Of a DNA stretch of 64,000 nt, positions 1 to 9,131 are shown one piece after another (the stretch's first letter is position 1; the number at the start of each line of letters is the position of its first letter). Both the position numbers and the translations under genes were made by a program. This DNA comes from VAZQ01 sp035693615 (GTDB lineage: Bacteria > Pseudomonadota > Alphaproteobacteria > Rhizobiales > Xanthobacteraceae), in NCBI GenBank assembly GCA_035693615.1, contig DASSGH010000051.1:23070-87069 (forward strand), read 5' to 3'. The notes under the pieces are model-generated. The model made no database searches. It was not told the origin of the DNA and saw only the letters and a list, made by a program, of their open reading frames with translations.

Positions 1-1208
1 ACACGCTCGGGGCGAATCATCGCTTTTACGGACGGTTCTCCGGCAACGCCAAGGCGTGGTATCGCCGCGCCCAGGAACACGTGCTGTTCATGAACCACGC
101 CATCGTCAATCCGCCGGTCGATCGCGCCAAGGCGTCGGATCAGGTCAAGGACGTGTTTATCGCCATTCAGAAGGAGACGGATGCCGGCATCTATATCTCC
201 GGCGCCAAGGTGGTGGCGACGTCCTCCGCGCTGACCCACTACAACTTCCTGGGCCAAAATGCGGCGGTGCCTACGCACGACACCGATCTCGCCGTGATGT
301 TTATCGCGCCCATGAACACGCCCGGAGTAAAGCTGTTTTGCCGCACCTCCTACGAAATGATGGCGAGCGTCATGGGCACGCCGTTCGACTACCCGCTGTC
401 CTCGAGGTTCGACGAGAACGACGCCATCTTTGTGTTCGACAACGCGTTCGTGCCCTGGGAAGACGTGCTACTCCACCGGGATATCGAGAAGCTCAAGAGC
501 TTTTTCCCGCAGTCGGGCTTCCTCGCCGGCTATCAGTTTCAGGGCTGCACGCGGCTTGCGGTCAAGCTTGACTTCTTGGTGGGGGTCATCGCCAAGGCGC
601 TGCGCACGACGGGGGCCGACGGCTTCCGCGGCAATCAGGCGATGCTCGGCGAGATAATCGCCTGGCGCAATCTGTTCTGGGCGCTGACCGACGCGATGGC
701 CGCCAGTCCGACGCCCTGGGTCGATGGCGCCGTGTTGCCCAACCTTCATTCCGGCTCGAGCTACCGCGTCTTCGCCGGCGACGCCTACGGCCGCGTCAAG
801 GAGATCGTGGAAAAGATCATCGCCTCCGCGCTCATCTACCTTCCGTCGTCGGCGAGAGATTTCAAGAATCCGGAGATCGACAAATATCTCGCGAAATACG
901 TCCGCGGCTCGCACGGCATCGACTACAAGGAGCGCATCAAGGTGATGAAGCTCCTCTGGGACGCGATCGGTACCGAGTTCGGCGGCCGCCACGAACTCTA
1001 CGAGATGAACTACGCCGGCAACCATGAGGACATCCGCATCCAGGCGATGTGGAATGCGCGCACGAGCGGCACGCTCGACGGCATGATCGCGCTCGCCGAG
1101 CAGTGCCTGGCGGACTACGACGAGAACGGCTGGCGCGACGCCGCCTGGCTCGACCCGGATGACGTCTCTTATCCGGCCGTGGCCGGGGTCAAGCGCGCCG
1201 CGGAGTAG
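1..1208 (+). CDS. 4-hydroxyphenylacetate 3-monooxygenase-type oxygenase (HpaB family), 5'-truncated by window edge
   Basis: Reduced-flavin-dependent aromatic hydroxylase component (HpaB/PvcC family), expected to ortho-hydroxylate a phenolic substrate using FADH2 from a partner reductase. The frame is open from base 3 to the stop at 1206-1208. Residues before the first internal GTG (base 81) already read as family sequence (AWYRRAQEHVLFMNHAIVNP), so the true start lies outside the window. Other family-like segments are the FDENDAIFVFDNAFVPWEDV block and the C-terminal YEMNYAGNHEDIRIQ. The flavin reductase follows after 6 bp, supporting a two-component system. The substrate cannot be read from sequence; chlorophenol or other phenol hydroxylases share the fold. 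Confidence 0.88.
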   Translation, partial: TLGANHRFYGRFSGNAKAWYRRAQEHVLFMNHAIVNPPVDRAKASDQVKDVFIAIQKETDAGIYISGAKVVATSSALTHYNFLGQNAAVPTHDTDLAVMFIAPMNTPGVKLFCRTSYEMMASVMGTPFDYPLSSRFDENDAIFVFDNAFVPWEDVLLHRDIEKLKSFFPQSGFLAGYQFQGCTRLAVKLDFLVGVIAKALRTTGADGFRGNQAMLGEIIAWRNLFWALTDAMAASPTPWVDGAVLPNLHSGSSYRVFAGDAYGRVKEIVEKIIASALIYLPSSARDFKNPEIDKYLAKYVRGSHGIDYKERIKVMKLLWDAIGTEFGGRHELYEMNYAGNHEDIRIQAMWNARTSGTLDGMIALAEQCLADYDENGWRDAAWLDPDDVSYPAVAGVKRAAE

Positions 1209-1214
1209 GCGGCA

Positions 1215-1769
1215 ATGAGCTGGATCGACCAACGCCCCGATGACGCGATGGACGGCGCATTCACCGCGGTCGGGCCCGAGCCTGTGCGCACGGTCGAGCC
1301 GGGCGTGTTCCGCGAGGCGATGAGCCGGCTCGGCGCCGCCGTCCACGTCATCACCACCGCCGGCCCCGGCGGCAAGGCCGGCACCACGGCGACCGCGGTC
1401 TGCTCGGTCTCGGACGCGCCTCCGACGCTCCTCGTCTGTCTCAACCGCCGCAGCCAGACCAATCCGCTCGTGGTGGAGAACGGGGTGTTTTGCGTCAACA
1501 CGTTGGGCCACGATGGCGCCGACATCGCCGACATTTTCGCCGGCCGCACAGGCGTTGCCGGCGGCGATCGGTTTGCGAGCGGAGAGTGGCTGACGCTCTC
1601 GACCGGCAGCCCGGTGCTCGCCTCGGCGGTGATGGCGTTCGACTGCCGCATCATCGAGGTGCGCTCGGTCGGCAGCCATAACGTGTTCTTCGGGGCGGTC
1701 GAAACCGTCCGCGCCGGGCCCGGCGGTCCGGCGCTCGTGTACCACGATCGCGCCTACAAGCAGGTATGA
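1215..1769 (+). CDS. Flavin reductase, HpaC-like partner of the oxygenase
   Basis: A 184-residue flavin reductase-like (FMN-binding split-barrel) protein, predicted to reduce FAD or FMN with NAD(P)H for the upstream HpaB-type oxygenase. After about 35 extra N-terminal residues the typical core begins: FREAMSRLGAAVHVITT, then TATAVCSVSDAPPTLLVCLNRRS and a C-terminal segment ending LVYHDRAYKQV. It begins 6 bp after the oxygenase stop, so the two are almost certainly co-transcribed. Which flavin or nucleotide it prefers is not readable. Confidence 0.88.
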   Translation: MSWIDQRPDDAMDGAFTAVGPEPVRTVEPGVFREAMSRLGAAVHVITTAGPGGKAGTTATAVCSVSDAPPTLLVCLNRRSQTNPLVVENGVFCVNTLGHDGADIADIFAGRTGVAGGDRFASGEWLTLSTGSPVLASAVMAFDCRIIEVRSVGSHNVFFGAVETVRAGPGGPALVYHDRAYKQV

Positions 1770-1880
1770 GGCGCCCGCGCCGCCGCGGCGCCACCTCGGC
1801 TTGTCCGATTGATGTGCATGGCGGCGGCCCGAGCCTTCGGTGCACGTTTTCTCGGCGTGCGAGCTGTTTTATGATTTTGC

Positions 1881-2771
1881 ATGGCCACGGCTGCGCTTCC
1901 GCTCTTTCATCTCTATGGCGATCCGCCTGACGATCAGGCCTTCGATTTCATTCATATTGAGACCATTGCCTCGCGCTCCTCGGTCCACGACTGGACGATC
2001 CGCGCACACCGCCACCGCAACCTGTTCCAGATTCTGTTGATCGAACGCGGCGGCGGCGAGATGACCTTCGAAGCCGCCACGATTGGCTTCGATGCGCCGT
2101 GCGCAATTCTCGTCCCCGCCACCGTCGCGCATGGCTTCCGTTTCCGCCCGGCTGTCACCGACGGCTGGGTCATGACTTTCACCGAGGATGTCGCGGAGGC
2201 GATGGGCGATCGCCGGGGTGAAGCGCTCGCGCGCCTCAAGGGGCTCGCGGCCGAGCCGGTGGTGCCGCTCGGCGAGCCCGAGCGCGCCCGCCTTTGCAAG
2301 CTCGCCGTCGAACTGCACGAGGAGCGCTTTCTCGCGCGCGCGGGCTTTCGTATCGCCATGCGCGGACTGCTCGCCCTGATCGCCGTCGAGGTCGCGCGCT
2401 TGGCGGCGAGCCGCGCCCGCGCTGGCGCCGACGCGATCGCGCTGGAGCCGACCGGTGCGACCGTGGACGCGCTACGCAAGCTCGTCGAGGAGCACTTCCA
2501 CAAAGAGCGGCAGCTCGCCTTCTATGCCGACAAGCTCGCCATGACGGTCGATCGCCTCAACGATCACGTCAAGCGCGCGACCGGCGTCACCGCCGGCCAT
2601 TTGATCCGTCAACGCGTGCTCACCGAGGCCAAACGCCAGCTCGTGTTCACCAGCCAGCCGATTCACGAGATCGCCTACGATCTCGCCTTCTCCGACCCGT
2701 CCCACTTCGCCCGCTTCTTCCGTAAGCAAACGGGAACGACGCCGCACGAGTTTCGCGCCGCGCGGGGGTAG
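1881..2771 (+). CDS. AraC-family transcriptional regulator, HpaA/PobR-like
   Basis: A 296-residue AraC/XylS regulator. The N-terminal half is a cupin-like effector domain (HRHRNLFQILLIERGGGEMTFE). The C-terminal ~100 residues hold the double helix-turn-helix, with the typical final segment IHEIAYDLAFSDPSHFARFF followed by RKQTGTTPHEFRA. Members of this type (HpaA, PobR) activate aromatic hydroxylase genes in response to hydroxyaromatic acids. Its position 110 bp behind the HpaB/HpaC-type pair suggests it controls them, which is inference. It converges on the enol-lactonase gene, with 7 bp between the stops. Confidence 0.85.
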   Translation: MATAALPLFHLYGDPPDDQAFDFIHIETIASRSSVHDWTIRAHRHRNLFQILLIERGGGEMTFEAATIGFDAPCAILVPATVAHGFRFRPAVTDGWVMTFTEDVAEAMGDRRGEALARLKGLAAEPVVPLGEPERARLCKLAVELHEERFLARAGFRIAMRGLLALIAVEVARLAASRARAGADAIALEPTGATVDALRKLVEEHFHKERQLAFYADKLAMTVDRLNDHVKRATGVTAGHLIRQRVLTEAKRQLVFTSQPIHEIAYDLAFSDPSHFARFFRKQTGTTPHEFRAARG

Positions 2772-2778
2772 ACCGAAA

Positions 2779-3573
2779 TCAGGAAGGCCCCGATCTGTCG
2801 AGCAAGAATCCCAGCACCGCCTTGGTATAGGCGTCCGCCTGCTCGACATTGGAAATGTGCGCCGCCTCGAGAACCGTATATCGCGCGCCGGGAATATGGT
2901 TCTTGATGTATTCGTTCGCCTCGGGCGGCGTGGCCGGATCGTACTTGCCGGCAATGACCAGCGTCGGCGCGTTGATCTTCGGCAACAGGTTGCGGTGATC
3001 CATGTCCCGCACCGCCTCGCCGCAGGCGAGATAGCCGTCGAGCGGCGTTGCGGCGAACATCTCGCGCAGCCAGGCGACCTTCTCCGGCGCGCGTTCGCGA
3101 AATTGCTTGGTGAACCAGCGCTCCATGTTCGCCGCGGCGAATGCGGCAACGCCCTTTTCGCGCACGAGCTTGAGACGATCGTTCCACGCCGTCTTGTCGG
3201 CAAAATAGCTGGACGTATTCGTGAGCACGAGCCGTTCGACACGCTCGGGAGCGTTCGCCCCGAGCCATTGCCCGACCATGCCGCCCATGGACAGCCCGCA
3301 CCAGTTGATCCGTTTGATGCCGAGCGCGTCGAGCACGGCGAGAACGTCGCGGCCGAGGCGCTCCATGGTGTAGGGGCCTTTGGGCACGCCGGAGCGGCCG
3401 TGACCGCGCCGGTCATAGCGCACGAGACGAAAGTGCTGCGTGAACGGCGCAACCTGGCGATCCCACATGTTGAGCGTGGTGCCGAGCGAATTCGACAGCA
3501 TGAGCACGGGCGCGCGTTCCGGGCCCTCGACTTCGACGTAGATCGGACAGCCGTCGGCATTGACGTTGGGCAT
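2779..3573 (-). CDS. pcaD: 3-oxoadipate enol-lactonase (PcaD-like alpha/beta hydrolase)
   Basis: A 264-residue alpha/beta hydrolase predicted to open 3-oxoadipate enol-lactone in the protocatechuate/catechol ortho-cleavage pathway. Visible motifs: oxyanion region LSNSLGTTLNMWDRQ, strand VRYDRRGHGRS, nucleophile elbow GLSMGG (Ser about 95), acid region AGKYDPATPP and catalytic His in AAHISNVEQ. The start at 3573 follows a GAGGGAG Shine-Dalgarno; an upstream in-frame ATG at 3642 has no such support. No other pca gene is next to it, so the pathway assignment rests on family resemblance. Confidence 0.82.
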   Translation of the reverse strand: MPNVNADGCPIYVEVEGPERAPVLMLSNSLGTTLNMWDRQVAPFTQHFRLVRYDRRGHGRSGVPKGPYTMERLGRDVLAVLDALGIKRINWCGLSMGGMVGQWLGANAPERVERLVLTNTSSYFADKTAWNDRLKLVREKGVAAFAAANMERWFTKQFRERAPEKVAWLREMFAATPLDGYLACGEAVRDMDHRNLLPKINAPTLVIAGKYDPATPPEANEYIKNHIPGARYTVLEAAHISNVEQADAYTKAVLGFLLDRSGPS

Positions 3574-3734
3574 GGTGGCTCCCTCGGCGATGTTGCGCGC
3601 GACACTTTCTAGCTGCCGGCAAACGGCGCGCCAATCCCGCACGGCGCGCGACCCATGACGAAAGCACTTTGCCCGTAACCCGGCGACGCTTTATACCCGG
3701 ATGATCGGATCGCCGCGAACGACGGAGAAGGCCG

Positions 3735-4187
3735 ATGGCGATGACCATGAATGGGCAAGTCCAATTGCCTGCCAGCCGCGAGGTGGTATGGGCCAAGCTC
3801 AACGACCCGGAAGTGCTCAAGAGCTGCATTCCGGGCAGCGAGCAGCTCGACCGAATTGCCGAGAACGAGTTTCAAGCCGTCGCCACCGTCAAAGTCGGGC
3901 CGGTCAAGGCGCGCTGGAAGGGCAAGGTTCGTCTTTCTGATCTCGATCCGCCGAACAGCTATCGCATCTCCGGCGAAGGGGAAGGCGGCGCCGTCGGCTT
4001 CGCCAAAGGCGGCGCCAAAGTGTCGCTCAGCGACAAAGACGGCGGCACGCTGCTCACCTATGACGTTGAGGCGCAGATCGGCGGCAAGCTCGCCCAACTC
4101 GGCCAGCGTCTGATCAACAGCGCGGCGAAAAAGACCGCCGACGACTTCTTCGCCAAGTTCGCGGCGGCGGTGACGCAGCCGAGCTGA
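3735..4187 (+). CDS. coxG: CoxG-like SRPBCC protein (carbon monoxide dehydrogenase subunit G family)
   Basis: A 150-residue START-like (SRPBCC) fold protein of the CoxG family: LPASREVVWAKLNDPEVLKSCIPG at the N-terminus and a C-terminal QLGQRLINSAAKKTADDFFAKF helix. CoxG proteins are linked to membrane association or recruitment of Cox-type molybdenum hydroxylases. First gene of a plus-strand cluster reaching to 13262, 172 bp before the 2Fe-2S subunit. The promoter probably lies in the 160 bp gap between it and the divergent enol-lactonase gene. Confidence 0.85.
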   Translation: MAMTMNGQVQLPASREVVWAKLNDPEVLKSCIPGSEQLDRIAENEFQAVATVKVGPVKARWKGKVRLSDLDPPNSYRISGEGEGGAVGFAKGGAKVSLSDKDGGTLLTYDVEAQIGGKLAQLGQRLINSAAKKTADDFFAKFAAAVTQPS

Positions 4188-4359
4188 CGCTCCCGCTGCC
4201 GCCCGATCGGCTGTGTCCGACGCCCTTGACCGGCGGTGCGCCGCAGGTTCAGAGTCGACTTGTTCGAATGTAGGTCCCCGGGCAAAATCGCCGCGATTTT
4301 GACCCGATCCGCCGCCGGTTTCCCCGGCCGGTGCGAAAAATGATTTCGAGGAGGAAGGC

Positions 4360-4851
4360 ATGACCGCCGTCGCATTGACGGTGAACGGTAAACCCGTCAC
4401 CGGTGACGTCGATCCGCGCACGCTTCTGGTGCAATTCCTGCGCGAGAACCTGCGGCTGACCGGCACCCATGTGGGCTGCGACACCTCGCAGTGCGGCGCC
4501 TGCGTGGTGCACGTCGACGGCAAGGCGGTCAAAGCCTGCACCGTCTTCGTCTGGCAGATCGAGGGAGCGAACGTCACGACCATCGAGGGCCTTGCCGACC
4601 CGAACGGACCGCTCCACCCGATGCAAGAGGCCTTCCGCGAACATCACGGGTTGCAATGCGGCTACTGCACCCCGGGCATGATTATGACCGCGGTCGACAT
4701 GGTCAATCGCAAGGGCCACGAGCTCGACGATCCCACCATTCGCCACGAGCTCGAGGGTAATCTCTGCCGCTGCACCGGCTACCATAACATCGTGAAGGCC
4801 ATCGCGGCCGGCGCCAAGGCGATGAAAGGACACGTGCAGCAGCAAGCTTGA
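4360..4851 (+). CDS. coxS: CoxS-type [2Fe-2S] small subunit of a molybdenum hydroxylase
   Basis: A 163-residue iron-sulfur subunit. The N-terminal plant-ferredoxin cluster uses Cys 40, 45, 48 and 60 (GCDTSQCGACVVHVDG). The second cluster of the four-helix domain uses Cys 100, 103, 136 and 138 (LQCGYCTPGM and NLCRCTGY). It passes electrons from the molybdenum site of the large subunit to the FAD subunit. Starts after a GAGGAGG Shine-Dalgarno. Gene order S-L-M matches form II Cox clusters, whereas form I is M-S-L. Confidence 0.92.
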   Translation: MTAVALTVNGKPVTGDVDPRTLLVQFLRENLRLTGTHVGCDTSQCGACVVHVDGKAVKACTVFVWQIEGANVTTIEGLADPNGPLHPMQEAFREHHGLQCGYCTPGMIMTAVDMVNRKGHELDDPTIRHELEGNLCRCTGYHNIVKAIAAGAKAMKGHVQQQA

Positions 4852-4881
4852 GCGGAGCGCGGGCCTCAGGAGGAGATCGCC

Positions 4882-7248
4882 ATGAACGCGACGGGAATCG
4901 GCGCGGCGGTCCGCCGCAAAGAGGATCAACGCTTCGTGACGGGCAAGGGCCATTACACCGATGACGTCAATCGTCCGGGCCAATGCCACGCCTACTTCCT
5001 GCGCTCGCCCCACGCCCATGCCAGGATCAAGAACGTCGAAACCAAGGCGGCTGCGGCGATGCCGGGCGTGCTTGCCGTGCTTACCGGCGCCGAGCTTGCG
5101 GCCGACAAGATCGGCAACCTCATTTGCGGCTGGATGATCACGTCCAAGGACGGCTCGCAAATGAAGATGGCGGCGCATCCGGCGATCGCCCACGGCAAGG
5201 CGAATTATGTCGGCGACCCGGTTGCCGTGGTCGTCGCCGAGACGCTGGCCCAGGCGAAAGACGCTGCCGAGAAGGTCAACGTCGACTACGAGCTATTGAC
5301 GGCGCTCGCCGATCCAGCCAAGGCGCAGAGCGAGGGCGCGCCGCAAATCCACGAAATCGCCGCGCGCAACACCATCTACCAATGGCACCTCGGCGAGGCC
5401 AAGGCGGTCGAGGCCGCGTTCAAGTCGGCCAAGCACGTGACCAGGCTTGATTTCATCAACAATCGTCTGGTGCCGAATGCGATCGAGCCGCGCGCCGCCA
5501 TCGGCGAATACGATTCCGGCTCCGAGAGCCTGACGCTGTGGAACACGACGCAGAACCCGCATGTGGCGCGCCTGGTGATGTCCGCCTTCGTCGGTCTCGC
5601 GCCCGAGCACAAGCTGCGGGTGATCGCGCCCGACGTCGGCGGTGGCTTCGGCTCGAAGATTTTCATCTATCCGGAGGAGGTCGTGTGCCTGTGGGCGGCG
5701 CGCAAAGTTGGCCGGCCGGTGAAATGGGTGGCGGAGCGCTCCGAAGCCTTCCTCACCGACGCACACGGGCGCGACCATGTCACGCACGCGGAGATGGCAT
5801 TCGATGCCGAGGGCAAGGCCACGGCGTTGCGCGTGAAAACGATCGCCAATCTCGGCGCCTATATGTCGACGTTCTCCTCATCGGTGCCGACCTATCTTTA
5901 CGGCACGCTGCTGTCGGGCCAATACGAAATTCCGGCGATCTATTGCGAGGTGGACGCGGTCTACACCAACACCGTGCCGGTCGACGCTTATCGCGGCGCC
6001 GGGCGGCCGGAGGCAACCTTCGTGGTCGAGCGCCTGATGGAGGTCGGCGCGCGCGAGATGGGCATCGATCCGGCCGACCTGCGCAAGAAGAACTTCATCA
6101 AGAACTTCCCGCATCAGACGCCGGTGATCATGACTTATGACGCGGGCGACTATCACGCCTCGCTAAAGAAAGCGCTGGAGGTCGCCGACTATGGCGGGTT
6201 CGGCAAGCGCAAGCGTGAATCCGCCCGCCATGACAAGCTGCGCGGCATCGGCTTTTCGACCTATATCGAGGCTTGCGGCATCGCGCCCAGCCAAGCCGTC
6301 GGCTCGCTCGGCTGCGGCGTGGGGCTGTGGGAATCGGCCGAGGTGCGCGTCAATCCCACCGGCTCCGTCGAAGTCCTTACCGGCTGTCACCAGCACGGGC
6401 AGGGCCATGAGACGACCTTCGCGCAGGTCGTCTCCGAACGGCTCGGCATTCCCCTCGAGAACGTCAGCGTCGTGCATGGGGATACCGACAAGGTGCAATT
6501 CGGCATGGGGACCTATGGCTCCCGCTCGGGCGCGGTCGGTATCTCCGCCATCGTCAAGGCGCTCGACAAGATCGAGGCGAAGGCGAAGAAAGTTGCCGCG
6601 CATATGCTCGAGGCGGCCGAGGGCGACATCGTGTTTGCGGACGGCAAGTTCACCGTCGCCGGCACCGACAAGTCGGCGGCTTGGGGCGAGGTCGCGCTCA
6701 ATGCCTATATCGCCCACAAATTTGCTGGGCAGGAGCTGGAGCCGGGCTTGAAGGAAGGTGCCTTTTACGATCCCACCAACTTCACGTTTCCGGCCGGCTG
6801 TCACATCTGCGAGGTCGAGGTCGATCCGCAGACCGGCGAAAGCGAGATCGTGGCTTGGACCGCGGTCGACGATTTCGGCACGGTGATCAATCCGATGATC
6901 GTCGAGGGACAGGTCCACGGCGGCATCGCGCAGGGCGTTGGCCAGGCGCTGCTCGAGGGCGCGGTCTATGACAAGGACGGCCAGCTCGTCACCGGCTCGC
7001 TGATGGATTACTGCATGCCGCGGGCGCATGATCTGCCCGCGCTCAAGGTTGAGATGACCCGCACGCTGTCGCCATCGAACCCGCTGGGAATCAAAGGCTG
7101 CGGCGAGGCCGGCGCCATCGCCGCGCCGGTTGCCGTCATCAACGCCATCACCAATGCCATCGGCAGCGAAGATTTGGCCATGCCGGCAACCGCGCAGGCG
7201 GTGTGGCAGGCACTGCAAAAGACCCAGGACAGACGCAAAGCGGCATAG
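4882..7248 (+). CDS. coxL: CoxL-type molybdopterin large subunit, form II (CO dehydrogenase-like)
   Basis: A 788-residue xanthine-oxidase-family catalytic subunit binding the Mo-molybdopterin cytosine dinucleotide cofactor. Visible: GGGFGSK at 253-259, the active-site loop AYRGAGR at 369-375, and the conserved base Glu near 742 in KGCGEAGA. Genuine form I CO dehydrogenase carries AYRCSFR, with Cys ligating the Cu of the Mo-Cu site. AYRGAGR is the form II signature, and the Cys is absent. Form II enzymes have uncertain substrates; weak CO oxidation or oxidation of aldehydes or N-heterocycles has been proposed. A GGAGGAGA Shine-Dalgarno precedes the start. Confidence 0.92.
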   Translation: MNATGIGAAVRRKEDQRFVTGKGHYTDDVNRPGQCHAYFLRSPHAHARIKNVETKAAAAMPGVLAVLTGAELAADKIGNLICGWMITSKDGSQMKMAAHPAIAHGKANYVGDPVAVVVAETLAQAKDAAEKVNVDYELLTALADPAKAQSEGAPQIHEIAARNTIYQWHLGEAKAVEAAFKSAKHVTRLDFINNRLVPNAIEPRAAIGEYDSGSESLTLWNTTQNPHVARLVMSAFVGLAPEHKLRVIAPDVGGGFGSKIFIYPEEVVCLWAARKVGRPVKWVAERSEAFLTDAHGRDHVTHAEMAFDAEGKATALRVKTIANLGAYMSTFSSSVPTYLYGTLLSGQYEIPAIYCEVDAVYTNTVPVDAYRGAGRPEATFVVERLMEVGAREMGIDPADLRKKNFIKNFPHQTPVIMTYDAGDYHASLKKALEVADYGGFGKRKRESARHDKLRGIGFSTYIEACGIAPSQAVGSLGCGVGLWESAEVRVNPTGSVEVLTGCHQHGQGHETTFAQVVSERLGIPLENVSVVHGDTDKVQFGMGTYGSRSGAVGISAIVKALDKIEAKAKKVAAHMLEAAEGDIVFADGKFTVAGTDKSAAWGEVALNAYIAHKFAGQELEPGLKEGAFYDPTNFTFPAGCHICEVEVDPQTGESEIVAWTAVDDFGTVINPMIVEGQVHGGIAQGVGQALLEGAVYDKDGQLVTGSLMDYCMPRAHDLPALKVEMTRTLSPSNPLGIKGCGEAGAIAAPVAVINAITNAIGSEDLAMPATAQAVWQALQKTQDRRKAA

Positions 7249-7259
7249 GAGCGGTCACA

Positions 7260-8057
7260 ATGTATGCATTCACCCAACACCGGCCGGCAACCGTGCGGCA
7301 GGCGGCGAGCTTGCTGGCCAAGCAAGAGGAAGCCAAGCTGCTCGCCGGCGGCCACACGCTCATTCCAACCATGAAGTTGCGGCTCGCCGGGCCGAAGCAT
7401 CTCGTCGACCTGTCGAAGGTCGAAGGGTTGAGCGGCATCGAAATGAAAGGCCGTTCGCTCACCATCGGTGCGATGACCACCCACGTCGAGGTCCAGACCT
7501 CGCCGGTCGTGCGCGAAAACATTCCGGCGCTGGCCGAGCTTGCCGGCAAGATCGGCGACCCGGCGGTGCGTCATCGCGGCACCATCGGCGGCTCGCTCGC
7601 CAACAACGATCCCAATGCCGATTATCCCGCGGCTGCGCTCGGTCTGGGCGCCACCATCATCACCAACAAGCGGCGCATTCCCGCCGACGAATTCTTCAAG
7701 GGCCTGTTTGAGACGGCGCTCGAAGCGGACGAAATCGTCACCAAGGTGCAGTTCCCGAAAGTCAACAAGGCGGCCTATGTGAAGTTTCCCAACCCGGCCT
7801 CGCGCTATGCGCTGGTCGGCGTATTCGTCTCGAAGCGCAGTTCGGAGATCCGCGTCGCGGTCACTGGCGCGGGCGCGAACGGCGTGTTCCGCTTGACCGC
7901 CTTCGAGGAGGCGCTCAAGAAGCGCTTCGGGGCGAAGTCGCTCGAGGGATTGACGGTGCCGGCCGACGGCATGGCCAGCGATATCCACGGCAGCGCCGAA
8001 TATCGCGCGCACCTCATCGCTGTGTTGGCGCGCCGGGCAGTCGCGGCGGCGGGCTGA
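7260..8057 (+). CDS. coxM: CoxM-type FAD-binding medium subunit
   Basis: A 265-residue FAD subunit of the molybdenum hydroxylase, with FAD-binding motifs AGGHTLIP (near 32-39) and the second loop HRGTIGGSLANNDPNADYPAA, then a CO_deh_flav_C-type C-terminal domain. It accepts electrons from the 2Fe-2S clusters and passes them to the acceptor. The ATG at 7260 is preceded by AGGAG; an upstream GTG at 7203 lies inside coxL and is less likely. Completes the S-L-M set. Confidence 0.92.
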   Translation: MYAFTQHRPATVRQAASLLAKQEEAKLLAGGHTLIPTMKLRLAGPKHLVDLSKVEGLSGIEMKGRSLTIGAMTTHVEVQTSPVVRENIPALAELAGKIGDPAVRHRGTIGGSLANNDPNADYPAAALGLGATIITNKRRIPADEFFKGLFETALEADEIVTKVQFPKVNKAAYVKFPNPASRYALVGVFVSKRSSEIRVAVTGAGANGVFRLTAFEEALKKRFGAKSLEGLTVPADGMASDIHGSAEYRAHLIAVLARRAVAAAG

Positions 8058-8177
8058 TCGATCCCGAGGCGGCAAAACCACCTGGTTCGAAGCGCTGATT
8101 GCTGAACCCCGAACGCGCCCCTCATCTGCGTTCTTGGCAGGACAAGCGCGGCGGTGAGAGGCTATAAGCTCGGCGTG

Positions 8178-9104
8178 ATGATAGCGCCGCCGCGTTCACT
8201 ACCCGACTCAATCGACGCCACGCTCGATCTGCTTGCGGCGGCCAATTATCTGGCCGACCGCTCGCTCGCGACCGTGCTGTTCCTCGCGCTGAAGATGGGC
8301 CGGCCCTTGTTTCTCGAAGGCGAAGCGGGCGTGGGCAAGACCGAGATCGCCAAGGTCTTGTCCTCGACGCTGGGCCGCCGCCTCATCCGCCTGCAATGCT
8401 ACGAGGGTCTCGACGTCTCGGCGGCGGTCTACGAGTGGAACTACGCCGCGCAAATGATCGCAATCCGCGTCGCCGAGGCCGAGGGCGCCCACGACCGCGA
8501 GCGGCTCGAGCACGACGTCTTCTCCGAGCGTTTTCTGATCAAGCGGCCGCTGCTACAGGCGCTCGAGCCGGATCCGGCCGGCGCGCCGGTACTGCTGATC
8601 GACGAGCTTGATCGCGCCGACGAAGCGTTCGAAGCCTTCCTTTTGGAGGTGCTCGCCGATTTCCAGGTCACGATTCCGGAGCTCGGCACCGTGAAGGCGG
8701 GGGAGCCGCCGATCGTGGTGATCACGTCGAATCGCACGCGGGAAATTCACGACGCGCTCAAACGCCGCTGTCTCTACCACTGGGTCGGCTACCCGGCGGC
8801 CGAGCGCGAATTGAACATCGTGCGGGCCAAGGTCCCGGGAATCGGCAACACCTTGTCAGAGCAGGTCGTGCATTTCGTTCAGGCGTTGCGCAGGGAGGAC
8901 CTGTTCAAGGCGCCCGGAGTTGCCGAGACGCTCGACTGGGCGGCCGCGCTCGCCGAGCTCGACGTGGCGGCGCTCGATCCACTTACCGTTTCGGACACGC
9001 TCGGCGTATTGCTCAAATACCAGGACGACATCGCGCGCATCCAAGGCGGCAAGGTGAAGGAGCTCATCGACGAGGGGCGCGCGCAGCTGCGTGCGGCGGA
9101 GTGA
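8178..9104 (+). CDS. coxD: MoxR-type AAA+ ATPase, CoxD-like
   Basis: An AAA+ ATPase of the MoxR family (308 residues from ATG 8178; GTG 8154 is an alternative). Walker A is GEAGVGKTE, Walker B is VLLIDELDRAD, and a sensor-type TSNRTREIHDALKRRC follows. In Oligotropha, CoxD is a chaperone needed to mature the Mo active site, and the same MoxR plus VWA pairing is seen here with the next gene. With a form II CoxL lacking the Cu-binding Cys, its role in sulfur/copper insertion is less obvious; general Mo-enzyme maturation is the safer inference. Confidence 0.85.
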   Translation: MIAPPRSLPDSIDATLDLLAAANYLADRSLATVLFLALKMGRPLFLEGEAGVGKTEIAKVLSSTLGRRLIRLQCYEGLDVSAAVYEWNYAAQMIAIRVAEAEGAHDRERLEHDVFSERFLIKRPLLQALEPDPAGAPVLLIDELDRADEAFEAFLLEVLADFQVTIPELGTVKAGEPPIVVITSNRTREIHDALKRRCLYHWVGYPAAERELNIVRAKVPGIGNTLSEQVVHFVQALRREDLFKAPGVAETLDWAAALAELDVAALDPLTVSDTLGVLLKYQDDIARIQGGKVKELIDEGRAQLRAAE

Positions 9105-9131
9105 CGAGGGCAGCGCGCAGGCAGGAATGCT

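Noticed and set aside
468..1745. Long minus-strand open frame (425 codons) opposite the HpaB/flavin reductase genes
   Set aside because: Its translation is His/Arg/Ala-rich with no motifs and it lies opposite two recognisable genes; an antisense shadow of GC-rich codons.
4882..7248. True aerobic CO dehydrogenase (form I)
   Set aside because: The active-site loop AYRGAGR lacks the Cys of AYRCSFR, so Mo-Cu CO dehydrogenase activity should not be assumed.
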